Below are positions 34,529 through 44,567 of a DNA stretch of 64,000 nt, piece after piece (position 1 is the stretch's first letter; the number at the start of each line of letters is the position of its first letter). The translations under genes were made by a program, and so were the position numbers. The stretch covers positions 1 through 64,000 of the forward strand of contig JASAMV010002835.1 of assembly GCA_030248065.1 (NCBI GenBank). Reading direction: 5' to 3'. The DNA is from Rhynchonema sp. JSB1_4. Lineage: Eukaryota > Nematoda > Chromadorea > Monhysterida > Xyalidae. The notes below the pieces were generated by a model. That model was not told the origin of the DNA, ran no database searches, and saw only the letters and a list, made by a program, of their open reading frames with translations.

Positions 34529-34705
34529 AAGGGCGGACTTAGGTTGAATCCGGAAACCGGAATCCGGAAATATTTCCGGAAAACGCATTATTTTTGCATT
34601 TAAATTTCTGCGTTTTCCGGAAATATTTCCGGAGTCCGGAAATGTTTTGTATTTTTGTATGCAAATTATTTCCGGTTTCCGGATTTAACCTTAGTTCGCC
34701 CTAAT
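34529..34705. repeat. TCCGGAAA-rich hairpin element
   Basis: Left end AAGGGCGGACTTAGGTTGAA and right end TTAACCTTAGTTCGCCCTAA are inverted repeats. The 175-bp interior is built from TTTCCGGAAA and CCGGAATCCGGAA words that let it fold on itself almost completely. Looks like a small foldback transposon. No coding content. Confidence 0.75.
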
Positions 34706-34709
34706 CCAT

Positions 34710-35500
34710 GTTTCTGTGCATAAATTTGATTTTTCTAACTTACTTTCCAGTGGTGGATTTTGGTAAACCGATATAATAAATCATTTTGTGGAAAGGCTAT
34801 GCGGATAAGAGTTCAAGAACATCAGAATGAATAAATTCGAGCTTCGTATATGATTTCAAATCTACAAATAGAAACTGGCCCGTGGTGTTGCTGGAACAGC
34901 GTGTCGTATGCACCGCATTCACTAGGCCGCGTACAGATAGGTGTGGATGGAATTATTTCAGGAACTTATTTTTTATCCTGTGTTCAATGTTTCACAAATA
35001 GTTCCACGCGCCTTAAGAACAATTATTGATGCTGAGCAGCTGGACCGTATCTATGTACTTTAGTCCTTGGTTTTTTCTCAAGCTGACCGTGTGCAGGTGC
35101 AGCTCTTTGTTTGTTTTGCGGGCTTGCTGTCGTTATTAGTTCGATGATAACAAGCAGCTTTATCGACACAAACTCGTTATTCTGATAACGGACGTGCTGT
35201 ATGCGTGCATCCCGCCGTGGAATTAAGACTCCACGAGGGACCTATGCCAACAACCCGATTGGGGTGACTCCAATGGGTGGGTGTCTGTTACCCGCAGTGA
35301 TTGCTGTTTCCCAAATTTGACTACATCCTTCTCAGGGATGAAAGGTTGGGCTGAGCCACGACACCACTTTGATGTTGCTCCGTTTCATTTTTATGCGATA
35401 TTTAAACTTTATACTTTAATAAACGGCATAACTAAGAAGACTTTAGCGATCATTTGTACCAACAACCTACCCGAACAAAACACAACAAAAAATGTGCGGG
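34710..35500. other. no feature recognised
   Basis: Nothing with coding or repeat structure was recognised. The 84-codon plus-strand ORF at 35281 has no motif and runs into an hAT fragment. Confidence 0.4.
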
Positions 35501-35509
35501 TTTACTTTC

Positions 35510-35670
35510 TGCGTTGGGCAAAAACGTTTTTTTAAACGCCCAGATGGTCAAAACGTGCACCACGGAAGTTTGAAAAGGTTCGTTTTTAGGAAGAAACAAT
35601 GGCTAAACAGGGTAGTGTGTTATAAGGCAAAATCTACATATGTACGTGTTTCAATCCTTTTCTAGGAGTA
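35510..35670. mobile_element. left-end fragment of an element 5/6 type hAT MITE
   Basis: Starts at GCGTTGGGCAAAAACG and continues with AAACGCCCAGATGGTCAAAA and TTTCAATCCTTTTCTAGGAG, as in elements 5 and 6, then stops. The leading CAG is mutated and no right end follows. Confidence 0.6.
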
Positions 35671-35860
35671 GTAAACAGTCCGATTTGGTCCATACCGTAG
35701 CCCGGCAGGTTCAAAGCATTTTTTCTATCGTGTAATGGTCGACGAGGTAAAATATTTTGTCTTGTTCCCAGTTTCCACTCCATAACTGTGACCGTTGCAA
35801 ATATTGCGAGCAATCTGTGCAGGACAACTTGCTTTTACTGCTCTGTCAACAATACAATTA

Positions 35861-36110
35861 AGGGCGCCCTTAGTAATAGTGGAAAATGGAAATGAAAATA
35901 TTTTCTATCTCCATGTCTTCCATTTCCATTTTCCAATATGACTGAGAGCCAATTGGAAATGGAAATCGGAAATGAACCAAAACATTTTATACGTAAATGC
36001 TGACCAATCAGCGGCCGAAAATTGAGCGGAACAGGCAATGTTTTTGCCACATGTCAAAACACTACGGCTGCAGAAAATGTTTTGTTTGCGAATTACATAC
36101 GTGACAATTC
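35861..36110. repeat. GGGCGCCCTTAGTAATAGTG foldback element
   Basis: Begins GGGCGCCCTTAGTAATAGTG, then a GGAAAATGGAAATG block and its inverted copy (CATTTCCATTTTCC), then GCTGACCAATCAGCGGCCG, all shared with 22358-23330. Right border unclear because the MITE at 36128 follows directly. Confidence 0.65.
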
Positions 36111-36127
36111 CCACACATACATATGTA

Positions 36128-36484
36128 TAGTCCAACCACGAGCTCATGAGACGAGTTTTTTGAGGTTGGCTCGTGCGGATCCAATAATGTTCCGGTTCCA
36201 CGTATTTCGGAAACGAAAGAAAGAGAAGCGCACGCATTTAGTAAAAACACGCTCTCCACCTCGGTGCGTAAATTCCCTTTTGACTCCCCAAACGTTTGTG
36301 TGTTGAACAACGTTGCTGTTCGCGTCAGCACGCAACAAATTAGTCAGCCAGCCGGAACTTGCGATCATCTTTCTCGTCCAAATCTCTTTCTTTTGTTTGC
36401 GGAAACACGTGTAACCGGAGCATTTTTGAAACTGGCCAACAAACTTTAAGAAAGGTCGTCTCATGAGCTCGTGGCTGAACCATA
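36128..36484. repeat. TA-flanked MITE, AGTCCAGCCACG family, copy 2 (357 bp)
   Basis: Left end TATAGTCCAACCACGAGCTC and right end GAGCTCGTGGCTGAACCATA. The whole element is the reverse orientation of 17315-17674, with shared blocks such as CGTAAATTCCCTTTTGACTC and GTTGAACAACGTTGCTGTTC. Confidence 0.85.
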
Positions 36485-37189
36485 CGTAGGTTGTATTATG
36501 AAAAGTGAAGGTGTGTCACGGGAAAGGTAAAAGTAATTGACTGATTTTTTTTCAGCAGAGAAGAAAAAAGAAAAGAGCATGAAAACAACTGCATAACCCG
36601 CAGTTAGTGACCTCCGGCGTTGTGGAACGATAATTTTTGACTTCAACAGATTTGACGTGCTGGAAGAACTGAATGTGCACATAATGTTGCTTAGGTATTG
36701 GTCGCACAATGACTATATAAGAATTCATCAAATCAATCCTGATTTTCACGTTCAGTCAGTCTTAACCACTATGCCTTTTGTGATTGTCACAAAACATTTT
36801 CAGCTGAAAATAATCTAGCAGATCAACCACGTTGCCGCAGGTCTGAAACATTCTCTTTACTACATGCTTTGTGTGCGATCACGCAACGCAACGTGATTGC
36901 CCCGTCACTTTCCCTCTTTACCATTCAGGAAAAAAATTTGACCAATTCTTGTAAAGTCATTGTGCGACCAATACATAGTTTAGTAGGGTCGCGGACTGTC
37001 ATATACTGTAACGACATTGTACCGATGCGAAATACAAGCGCCGCAGCCGATTTTTTGAGAAAAACAACGAGCAGTAACATGCATAAAAATATGCATTTCA
37101 CAACAAAAAAGGGAAATAATAAAAAAGTAATGTTGTGAAATAATGAAAAAAGTGAACTTACTTTTCAAATTTTTAAACACCGAAAAAGT

Positions 37190-37246
37190 GGCGAACGTTT
37201 TTTGAAAAATATTTTTTTCAATTTTTATTTTTTTAACCCAACCCTG
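37190..37246. mobile_element. right-end remnant of an hAT-like element
   Basis: Ends in a run of T followed by AACCCAACCCTG. The following 8-mer is GGTGCAAT. No left CAGGGTTGG end with the same 8-mer is found upstream, so only a remnant remains. Confidence 0.45.
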
Positions 37247-38115
37247 GGTGCAATAGATTGCATGAGACACCACAGGTGCCAAATTAAACTGAAACAAGGT
37301 GCCCGAACGTGCAGCTTGTCTGTCTACATACATACATACATGTCGTGGATTGAGTTTAATCATTTCCGAGTTCGCACCGAAACTGCGCCTCAGGCTTTAA
37401 CAACAAGCACAAAACATTTTTTTAACCTTTCGAATCGTTCGTTGCTTGGCCGCGGTTGTCGGTATTATGAAAATCGACCCAATATTATTTTCAGCTTCAA
37501 GTGAATTTAATGATCAAACAAGACCGATAATGAACGATACAGCCAACCTGACCACAACCACCTGTCCCTTCCCCGTCCACTTAACTGCCTGGCAGTGCAT
37601 CTGCGGTTTCGGGGGTGTTCTAGCATTTGCGGGCAATATTTTGATAATGGTTGCTATTCGTCAATGTCAGGAACTGAATAGCAAATGTCATCAGTTGATG
37701 CTGAATCTGGCTTTAGCCGACACGGTATCAAGGTTGGCCATAGTTATCCATGTTTGATATGATTTTCATAATAAATCGCTTTTAATTGTTTATTTCGGTC
37801 TTTGGCCGATAAACCGTGTCCGTAAGGAACAGGTAATTGTTTTTGTTTCTGTGGTGGCATGGTGTTGTCGATCCATCTTAAATAAGTGATGATGGCCGAT
37901 GGAAAGCGGGTCCAAATATGCATATTTAAACGACGTGGATCAAAACTTGAAATTTAGAGGGCCGCTGTTTGTCCCTCGCTGTTTTGTCCCATGCGCGTTT
38001 TTGTCCCCGCTGTTTTATCACCTTTTTTGTCCCCCGCTGTTATAGCACCCGCTAGTTAGACACCCGCTACCCGTACCACTCAAAATGTTGACCATTTTGG
38101 TCAAGTGACCAACAT

Positions 38116-39784
38116 TTAAAGGGCTCGGGACAAAACCAAAGGAAGGGTAGCAGGACATATTCTTACACACCGTTGGAAAGCATTCCGACAGCCTATATAA
38201 CGCACAACTTTTAAGCCCCTTGGAGATTCGCTGTCTCTTGGTAGAGCGACTTTTCGTTACAGAAAAAAGTGAATTTTTGCACAAATTGGAACGACCGGTG
38301 CAGAAACCCCAAATGAGTTGAAGGTCAAGTAACACATGGATAGGATTACAACAGCTTCCGAATAGTTTACCATCACAACTTCAGTCGCTCAAAGCATTAC
38401 TTCACACGGTGAGGGTGCGAAACGTTCCAAAAATCGGCCTTATTTTTCGAGAACACAAGTTTGTCCCTAAATTTTGAGGCCACGCTTAGCGCTGCGGAAA
38501 TAAGAATGCAGTGGGGAAATAGAGCATCGTCGAAAGTACGAGAAAATAAGGTTTTTAAATTTTTTAACTCATGGCTGGCTCCGTGACAGGCCTAAAAATC
38601 CATTAAATTGCCGCTAAATTAGGCGGTTACATTCATCGCCAGAATTGTGACACATAAAGGCCACAGATTGCATCGGATTCGGAACAAAAAAATGAGAGAA
38701 ACGTCTGTTTTAACAACCTATCAAGGTCCAAAGACCCCAAGGTCTACAGATCTCTCGGCGCAGCCATACTAACCTGAATATGATATTCAGCTATAAATGC
38801 TTATTGTTGACAGCTATCTAAATGTGATAGCACCAAACAATGTATCTCGGGAGTAGCTTTCGAATGATATACAACAAGCCCCCATAAATTCTTACGCTTA
38901 AGGGTAGAGGTTAAAAAATTGATTTTTTGACGATTCTGGAATGAACCGTCACGTCACCGGGTGCGATTTCGGAATTTTGACCGTTTCTTGTCCATAACAA
39001 GAGATAGTATGGGCATGTTATATATCGTTCGATAGCTACATTGAAGCTACATCGTTTGATGCTATCAAATGTGCAATAATCTTTAACAGTAACGACTTAT
39101 AGCCAAATATCTTATTCAGGCTGGCATGGCTGCAGCAGCCGGACCATGGAGTTTGATGTCTTGAAACTGGTCTGGATTGTTGGACTGTGCTTTTTTCTGA
39201 CTTTATCGTTTCCAATGCAATGCAATACGTGGCTTATTTACATAACATTTCCGTCAATGAATGCGACTATGCAGTCAAGGGGCAATTTTTAGGTCTTTTT
39301 CGGACTGTCACGCCGCTATCTAAGCGTTTCCAAATTAAAAAACCTTATTTTCTAGCACTTTCGAAAATGCTCTATTTTTCTATTGCATTTTCATTTCTGC
39401 AACACAAAGCGCGGCCTCAAAATTTAGGGACAAACTTGTGCTATCGAAAAATGTGTCCGATTTATTGAACATTTCGCACCCTCACCGAGTGAAGCAATGC
39501 TTTCAGCGACTGAAGTTCTCATGATACTGTAAGTGGTCCAGAAGCCGTTGTAATCCTATGCACGTGTTACTTTTCTTTCAACTCATTTGTAGTTTCTGCA
39601 CCGGTCATTTCAAGTTGTGAAAAAATTCACTTTTTTTCTGGAATGAAAAGTCGCTCTACCAAGAGATAGCGAATCTCTGAGGAGCTTAACATTTGTGCGT
39701 GACGTATGCTGTGACAGTGCTTTCCAACGATGTATAACACTGCGCCCTGCTGCCCTTCCTTCGGTTGTGTCCCGAGCCCTTTAA
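38116..39784. mobile_element. TTAA-flanked foldback element 2 (1.67 kb palindrome)
   Basis: Ends TTAAAGGGCTCGGGACA at 38116 and TGTCCCGAGCCCTTTAA at 39784. Roughly 800-bp arms pair over nearly their whole length: for example 38229-38250 (TCGCTGTCTCTTGGTAGAGC) with the reverse complement of GCTCTACCAAGAGATAGCGA at about 39652. TTAA at both ends fits a piggyBac-type target site. No transposase frame is visible. It splits exon 1 from exon 2 of GPCR copy B and is absent from the same intron of GPCR A. Confidence 0.8.
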
Positions 39785-40170
39785 GCAGGCCTTAAAAGAC
39801 GACGGCTGATGCACCATGAAGGCGCGGTATGATGTATAGCTGTATCAACAATATCATCTTTCTAAACTCCACCTCACTTCCAACAACACATTTTTAGCGT
39901 TTCATTCTTTTGCAGTTTTGCATTTTCGCTGCCGGCTGTCATAATGTTATTCGGCTACGCGTGCCCCTGGAATCCGCTCACCGTTTTGCAGTGCTTCGCG
40001 TGGCAATGGCCAGTAGTTGTCAGGTATGGGGGGGGCTAAAAGGGAAAGTTACCCATTTTCTCATTGTAATTTGGGTATATGTAGGTTTGGGTGAGCTGCA
40101 GAAACACTGTACCCACCCCATGAATGTTTGCATTCATGTTCGATTAACTGCATGCGTGTCCGAACTGTAG

Positions 40171-40294
40171 GCCAAATCGACCAGTAAAGCAAACCCACTC
40201 CTTGAAGACGATCGTATCCTGGTGAAACAGCTTCTGCAGGACCCGGGTCTGAAACGGATGCCGATGAATTTCATGGCCAGTCCGGGTCAACGTG
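40171..40294 (+). CDS. orphan coding-like segment in intron 2 of GPCR copy B
   Basis: Between a CTGTAG acceptor and a GTAATA donor, one frame reads through with a coding-like composition: it contains NPLLEDDRILVKQLLQDPG and KRMPMNFMASPGQR. It has no counterpart in GPCR A intron 2 and no partner exon nearby. It could be an exon of an overlapping gene or a captured exon. No family recognised. Confidence 0.35.
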
Positions 40295-40313
40295 GTAATA
40301 GCAAACATTTATT

Positions 40314-40448
40314 CTGCGACTATTCAGGCCCGGAAGTTCAGGCCCGGACTTTATGAGGCACAATTTTTTATGGCCGGCCGATTCAGGCCCAGCATGTTTG
40401 ACCCATTTATGGGCTTAGGCTCCAGCCGGGACTGAATGGCCGGCTAGG
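40314..40448. repeat. TTCAGGCCCG dispersed repeat, copy 4
   Basis: Starts CTGCGACTATTCAGGCCCGG and runs to GGACTGAATGGCCGGC, where it ends earlier than the other copies (no GTCGCACA end). Same orientation as the other three. Confidence 0.75.
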
Positions 40449-41693
40449 TTTGGTGTATCAAGTGTTCGGACATTTCAAGCGCCGAACGGGATCGGTTTTC
40501 GGTTTGGGGTGGTAACAGAATCAACCCAACATGAACCCCAGATTTTCCACCTGATGTTTCAGCATGAACACTGGAACGATGATGATTCTGATTGTTGGGC
40601 TGGATCGGTTGGCGGCACTCACTTGGCCGGTCAAGTAAGCGATTTCGGTTGCCGCTTTCTTTTTTAGTCGATTTTTTTGCAGAATAAAACACAAACTGCA
40701 TTTTCACTGAATAGGTACATATCAAACATATGGTGGTCGGATTGATTGATTATTTGCCAACGTTCGGTTGTCGTGGTCTCATTCTTGACAGAAGATGTCC
40801 GACAGATCTTCTGCGCATTTGATCGGGTTACGCCACAGATCGATTGGGCTCGTGGATACGGGTCGGCTTTTGCAACGAAACAGATGTTCGACCGTGTCAG
40901 GCTCGGTGCAGCATCGAGGGCACACGTTTTGTATGTTTGGGTCGATGCGATTGCGATATGAGTTCAGCATGCGGCAGTGCCCACTGCGTAATTGTGCCAG
41001 GGTGCATCTTGTACGCCGATCTAGCGACTCTTCTTCTGGGTTGATGTCGGGTGGTTTGGTGCCCAGGACCCGATTGACGCTGAGTGCCGCCTTGTCCTGG
41101 GAGACGAAGTCGGTGTGGATCGCTTTCAGCGTTTTGCCGTAGTCGTACTTCTTCTTCGTCATTACGGTGTTGCGTTGTACAACTTCCGCGAATTTGGACC
41201 GAAGAGTAGGTCGACGTTTGGCTTTCGTGGTCGGATGTCGTATCGTGGCAGGGATGTTCACGAAGTTGCGCTGCTGCCAGGAATTGCGCGCTGACCATGT
41301 CGAGATGGCGGTTGACAGTCAGCTGCTTGCACTCTTGGTAAAGGTGGTCTGTATTTGACATCAGATGACAGCCGGAAATGACCCTCAACGCGGCATTTTG
41401 GGCTGGCTGGATGCGGTCAATGCCCTTCTTGTTCGCGGTTGGTTTCCATACCGGCGCAGCGTAGTTTATTATAGACTTGCTGATGGCATTGAAGGTGACA
41501 TTGAGGGTCTCCTTGCTTTGTCCCCAGCTAGTGCCTGCCAGCGCCTTTAGGACCGAGTTGCGCGATTGTACCCGTGACCGAATTGACTCGCAATGGCGTT
41601 CGAATCTGATGCCTGGGTCGAATACGACACCCAGAATTTTCGGGTAGGAGTCGCTGGGAAGCCGTGTGCCGTTGATGTATATGGGTGGAGTGA

Positions 41694-42004
41694 ATAAGGT
41701 GACGAAATTTACTTGTCTCTCATTAGTGGTGTTGGGGTTTATACTGTCCAGGTATTGAGTGGTCGGATATACGTATACATACACACGTCGAATATCACGC
41801 ACAGTTGAATATACCACAAGTACTGAATATAACGCAACGCTCAACTTGCACAACTCTCGAACGTAACACGAGCTCACATAACACGAATGAATCAGCTCGA
41901 CAGCTTGCTTGCCTGCTTGGTAGAATGCGCATATCACACGCTTGCGCGCTGTAGCAAAGACACAACATTCAGACTAAAGTTCACGTGCCTAAAAACGTCA
42001 CGAT
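41694..42004 (-). repeat. 3' LTR of the Gag-only element
   Basis: 311 bp, from ATAAGGTGACGAAATTTACT to CGTCACGAT on the plus strand. Preceded on the minus strand by the polypurine tract at 42005-42018. Confidence 0.92.
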
Positions 42005-42130
42005 ATCCTCCCCCTTTAGGCAAAGTGAAATGAGAGGAATATAAAGTGCTTTTGGAAAATTACTGCTCAAAACGCAATTACGTTAACACTGGCGAATGAT
42101 ACGGTAGCATACGATAAGTGTTCAATTCGT

Positions 42131-43723
42131 TCAGAAAAGTGTCTTTTTCTTCTTCAAAATTTTCTTCATCTTCGCTTTATGTCCGTTGTGACTCTTGTCT
42201 GTCACACTCGAGCCTGTCTGCTCTTCAGCCTGTTCCTTCTCGTCCTTCTTCATTGGCAGATCTCGACCGATTGTATCATTTGTCGCCGATACCTCTTCTC
42301 GATTGCGACCGTTGGCGTTCTCGACTCGATTCGACTGCTGCACGTCGTTGCATTTCTCGTCGTCTGTGCACTCGGGCACACGATTGACATTCACGAATGA
42401 CTGATCCGCACAAGAACGAACTTGCGGACCGACAACAGCACATTGTTTCATCGACACCGAATTCGCCTTCAGGTTAGCGACTTGCGACACAACAGCACCA
42501 ATGCGCTCGTCTAGCGCCGTTTCGACTTGAACGTGAGTCGGCTTTTTACCGACACTCACAATCACAAAATCACGACCGTAGTTCACGGAATTTCGCACGT
42601 TAGCTACACTAAGCCTTGAGCTTGCAACACGTGGCACATAACGTTTCTGACCGAATTTGGGAGCGAACCTGCCGCATTCCTCCCCACCAAAACGACACTG
42701 AAACTGAATTTTTCCCTGAAACATTTGTGGGCACAGCGCTCTGGTGTGCTCCACAGAACCGCAATGATAACATGGGTGCAATTCCGACTTGCACCTATTC
42801 GCGACATGACCAAAGCCAGAACATTTGTAACACAAGCGCATCCGCTTGAAAACGAATTTTCGTTCACGCAACGTCTTCACAACATGACATTGATCACTGT
42901 AGTGAACCGTACTTTCGCAGAACAAACAACAAGCCAGAGCTTCTGCTTTCACACTGTTCTGAACTGAATCTCGCTCAACAGCATCACGCACTGAATATGG
43001 CATATTGATCGATTCACGATCCGTCATCACCGATTTCGTGACATGATAACAAGCATCTGTGTTTGTCTGCGCGTTCACGGACGAAACATCACGCTGCTTA
43101 GCTCGTATCGACCTTTCAATCGACTCGGCTTGGTTCATCTGGTCACACAATCTTTCGACTTTGTCAAAAACGTACATCACATTGTCATTTTCCACGTTTT
43201 TGCCACAAGCTGACTGGCAATCACGTATCTTTTTGTCAATAACACGAGTTGCATTGCGTAACACATGCATGGCAACTTCGGCTTCTCCACCATAATCAAC
43301 ACAACTGTACCGTACTTCATCAAAACTTTGCGCGACAGCCGGAGTAGTCGTGCTCTCATCATAAAATTGAATGAATCCCAATTCCTGTTCAAACAGCTCG
43401 AGCAACGGCACCGTGTTGCTCAACATTTGCCAATGAAACATCAATTCAAACTTGACCTCACACAACTTATCGGTCATCTGCTCGTTCGTCATGCTCGACC
43501 ACTCCCCCGCAAACACCATGCTCACGTCATCATTCCACGGCTGGACTTCTGCCCAATCCACGATATCGATTGCTTTGACCATCTCAAGTTGAAACATCGC
43601 CGACTTGACGATCGACTCAACTGCTGGTCGCATTGACTGAATCATCACCAGCTTGTTGCCCGTTGTGTGCGGTGCATTGGCCGCCCGTTTTGCCTTTTGC
43701 AAATAATCTTCATCCATTTTCAC
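42131..43723 (-). CDS. gag: Gag polyprotein with three zinc knuckles
   Basis: Capsid protein of the LTR element, 530 residues in one uninterrupted frame. The N-terminal 200 residues are helical and acidic. About residues 265-335 carry three C-x2-C-x4-H-x4-C zinc knuckles: CLFCESTVHYSDQC, CYKCSGFGHVANRC and CYHCGSVEHTRALC. The triple arrangement with a short basic spacer resembles BEL/Pao Gag proteins. The C-terminus is highly charged and ends KMKKILKKKKTLF. The frame is intact, which with the near-identical LTRs suggests recent activity or selection. The start at 43723 is about 100 bp after the primer-binding site. Assignment to BEL/Pao rather than Gypsy is by pattern only. Confidence 0.88.
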   Translation of the reverse strand: MKMDEDYLQKAKRAANAPHTTGNKLVMIQSMRPAVESIVKSAMFQLEMVKAIDIVDWAEVQPWNDDVSMVFAGEWSSMTNEQMTDKLCEVKFELMFHWQMLSNTVPLLELFEQELGFIQFYDESTTTPAVAQSFDEVRYSCVDYGGEAEVAMHVLRNATRVIDKKIRDCQSACGKNVENDNVMYVFDKVERLCDQMNQAESIERSIRAKQRDVSSVNAQTNTDACYHVTKSVMTDRESINMPYSVRDAVERDSVQNSVKAEALACCLFCESTVHYSDQCHVVKTLRERKFVFKRMRLCYKCSGFGHVANRCKSELHPCYHCGSVEHTRALCPQMFQGKIQFQCRFGGEECGRFAPKFGQKRYVPRVASSRLSVANVRNSVNYGRDFVIVSVGKKPTHVQVETALDERIGAVVSQVANLKANSVSMKQCAVVGPQVRSCADQSFVNVNRVPECTDDEKCNDVQQSNRVENANGRNREEVSATNDTIGRDLPMKKDEKEQAEEQTGSSVTDKSHNGHKAKMKKILKKKKTLF

Positions 43724-43824
43724 ACAAATTCACGAATTGAATAATTCACAAACGTAAACTTCTCTCAGCGCGTCTGAACTTCCATCGACTGCGGGATCGG
43801 CTCGTAGACAGGTAGGATGCCAGA

Positions 43825-44135
43825 ATAAGGTGACGAAATTTACTTGTCTCTCATTAGTGGTGTTGGGGTTTATACTGTCCAGGTATTCAGTGGTCGGATA
43901 TACGTATACATACACACGTCGAATATCACGCACAGTTGAATATACCACAAGTACTGAATATAACGCAACGCTCAACTTGCACAACTCTCGAACGTAACAC
44001 GAGCTCACATAACACGAATGAATCAGCTCGACAGCTTGCTTGCCTGCTTGGTAGAATGCGCATATCACACGCTTGCGCGCTGTAGCAAAGACACAACATT
44101 CAGACTAAAGTTCACGTGCATAAAAACGTCACGAT
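43825..44135 (-). repeat. 5' LTR of the Gag-only element
   Basis: 311 bp, the same as 41694-42004 but for two substitutions. The primer-binding site TGGCATCCTACC begins two bases inside it on the minus strand, at 43822 reading down. Confidence 0.92.
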
Positions 44136-44567
44136 AGTGAAGGATTTGACCGCGGGTTTGCGGCCTGATGTCAACACTGTGGACGTGGACTTGGTTTCGG
44201 AGACTGAGAGGCCGCATCCGGCGAAGAAGCCGCAGAGATGTTGGATGTAGTCGTTGAGTGGGGCGGACACAGCTTCAAGGTCGGTGCCGCTGGCTAGCAC
44301 AGTGAAGTCGTCTGCGTAGGACACGACTTTGATGAACGGCGGAGGGGTGGGGATGTCGCGGACGTAAAAGTTGAAGAGGCATGGAGACAGCACTGAGCCC
44401 TGTGGGACCCCACTGCGCACGATCTTTTGTCGATCCATTCCGGATTAATTACTATAAGATAATTGGACGGCTCCTAACTATGATTGGTTGGAGAGAAATA
44501 TTTGAATTTTAGAGAAGAGAAATGGAATGACAATGCAATTAAAGAGAATGGGTTACTGTAGACACAG

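Larger units (their letters stand above)
37530..40634 (+). pseudogene. GPCR copy B: duplicate of the first three exons of GPCR A
   Basis: Exons 37530-37732, 39916-40023 and 40563-40634 match exons 1-3 of GPCR A in length (203, 108, 72 bp), phase and nearly all residues, including the NDT/NLT glycosylation sites, GN in TM1, LALAD in TM2, the TM3 cysteine and D-R-L. The shared sequence begins upstream of the ATG at 37464 (AAAATCGACCCAATATTATT). No exon for TM4-TM7 follows. About 100 bp after exon 3 the LINE begins, and beyond it lies an unrelated receptor. Reading frames are intact in all three exons, so it is either a recent truncated duplicate or a gene whose 3' half was displaced. Introns hold a 1.67 kb foldback element and a TTCAGGCCCG repeat. 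Confidence 0.75.
41689..44140 (-). mobile_element. Gag-only LTR retrotransposon (TR-GAG type, BEL/Pao-like), complete
   Basis: Two 311-bp LTRs (41694-42004 and 43825-44135) enclose 1.8 kb. They differ at only two positions that I can see (GTATTGAGTGG/GTATTCAGTGG and GTGCCTAAA/GTGCATAAA), so the insertion is young. A 5-bp target duplication, AGTGA, lies at 41689-41693 and 44136-44140. Read on the minus strand, the 5' LTR is followed after two bases by TGGCATCCTACC, a tRNA primer-binding site beginning with TGG, and the 3' LTR is preceded by the polypurine tract AAAGGGGGAGGAT. The only long frame is Gag. There is no protease, reverse transcriptase or integrase, so movement must depend on a helper element. 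Confidence 0.92.
40735..44450 (-). mobile_element. 5'-truncated LINE (Jockey/I-like), split by an LTR element
   Basis: Minus-strand non-LTR retrotransposon in two parts. The 5' part (44438-44141) encodes reverse transcriptase motifs: SGVPQGSVLSPCLFN, then the active-site block VSYADDFTVL. The 3' part (41693-40735) continues with KILGVVFDPG, thumb-region text (NYAAPVWKP, AALRVISGC) and the C-terminal LRSGHCRMLNSYR, CPRCCTEPDTVEHLFRC block seen in Jockey and I clade elements. The frame is continuous across the LTR insertion when one duplication copy is removed. A single frameshift lies near 41262, where the frame ending HPCHDT passes to one containing IPATIRHPTTKAK, so the copy is dead. No apurinic endonuclease domain remains: it is truncated at 44450. 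The 3' tail on the minus strand is a short AATC repeat. Confidence 0.88.

Noticed and set aside
42118..43636. Plus-strand ORFs opposite Gag (up to 123 codons)
   Set aside because: Shadows of the intact 530-codon Gag frame on the minus strand.
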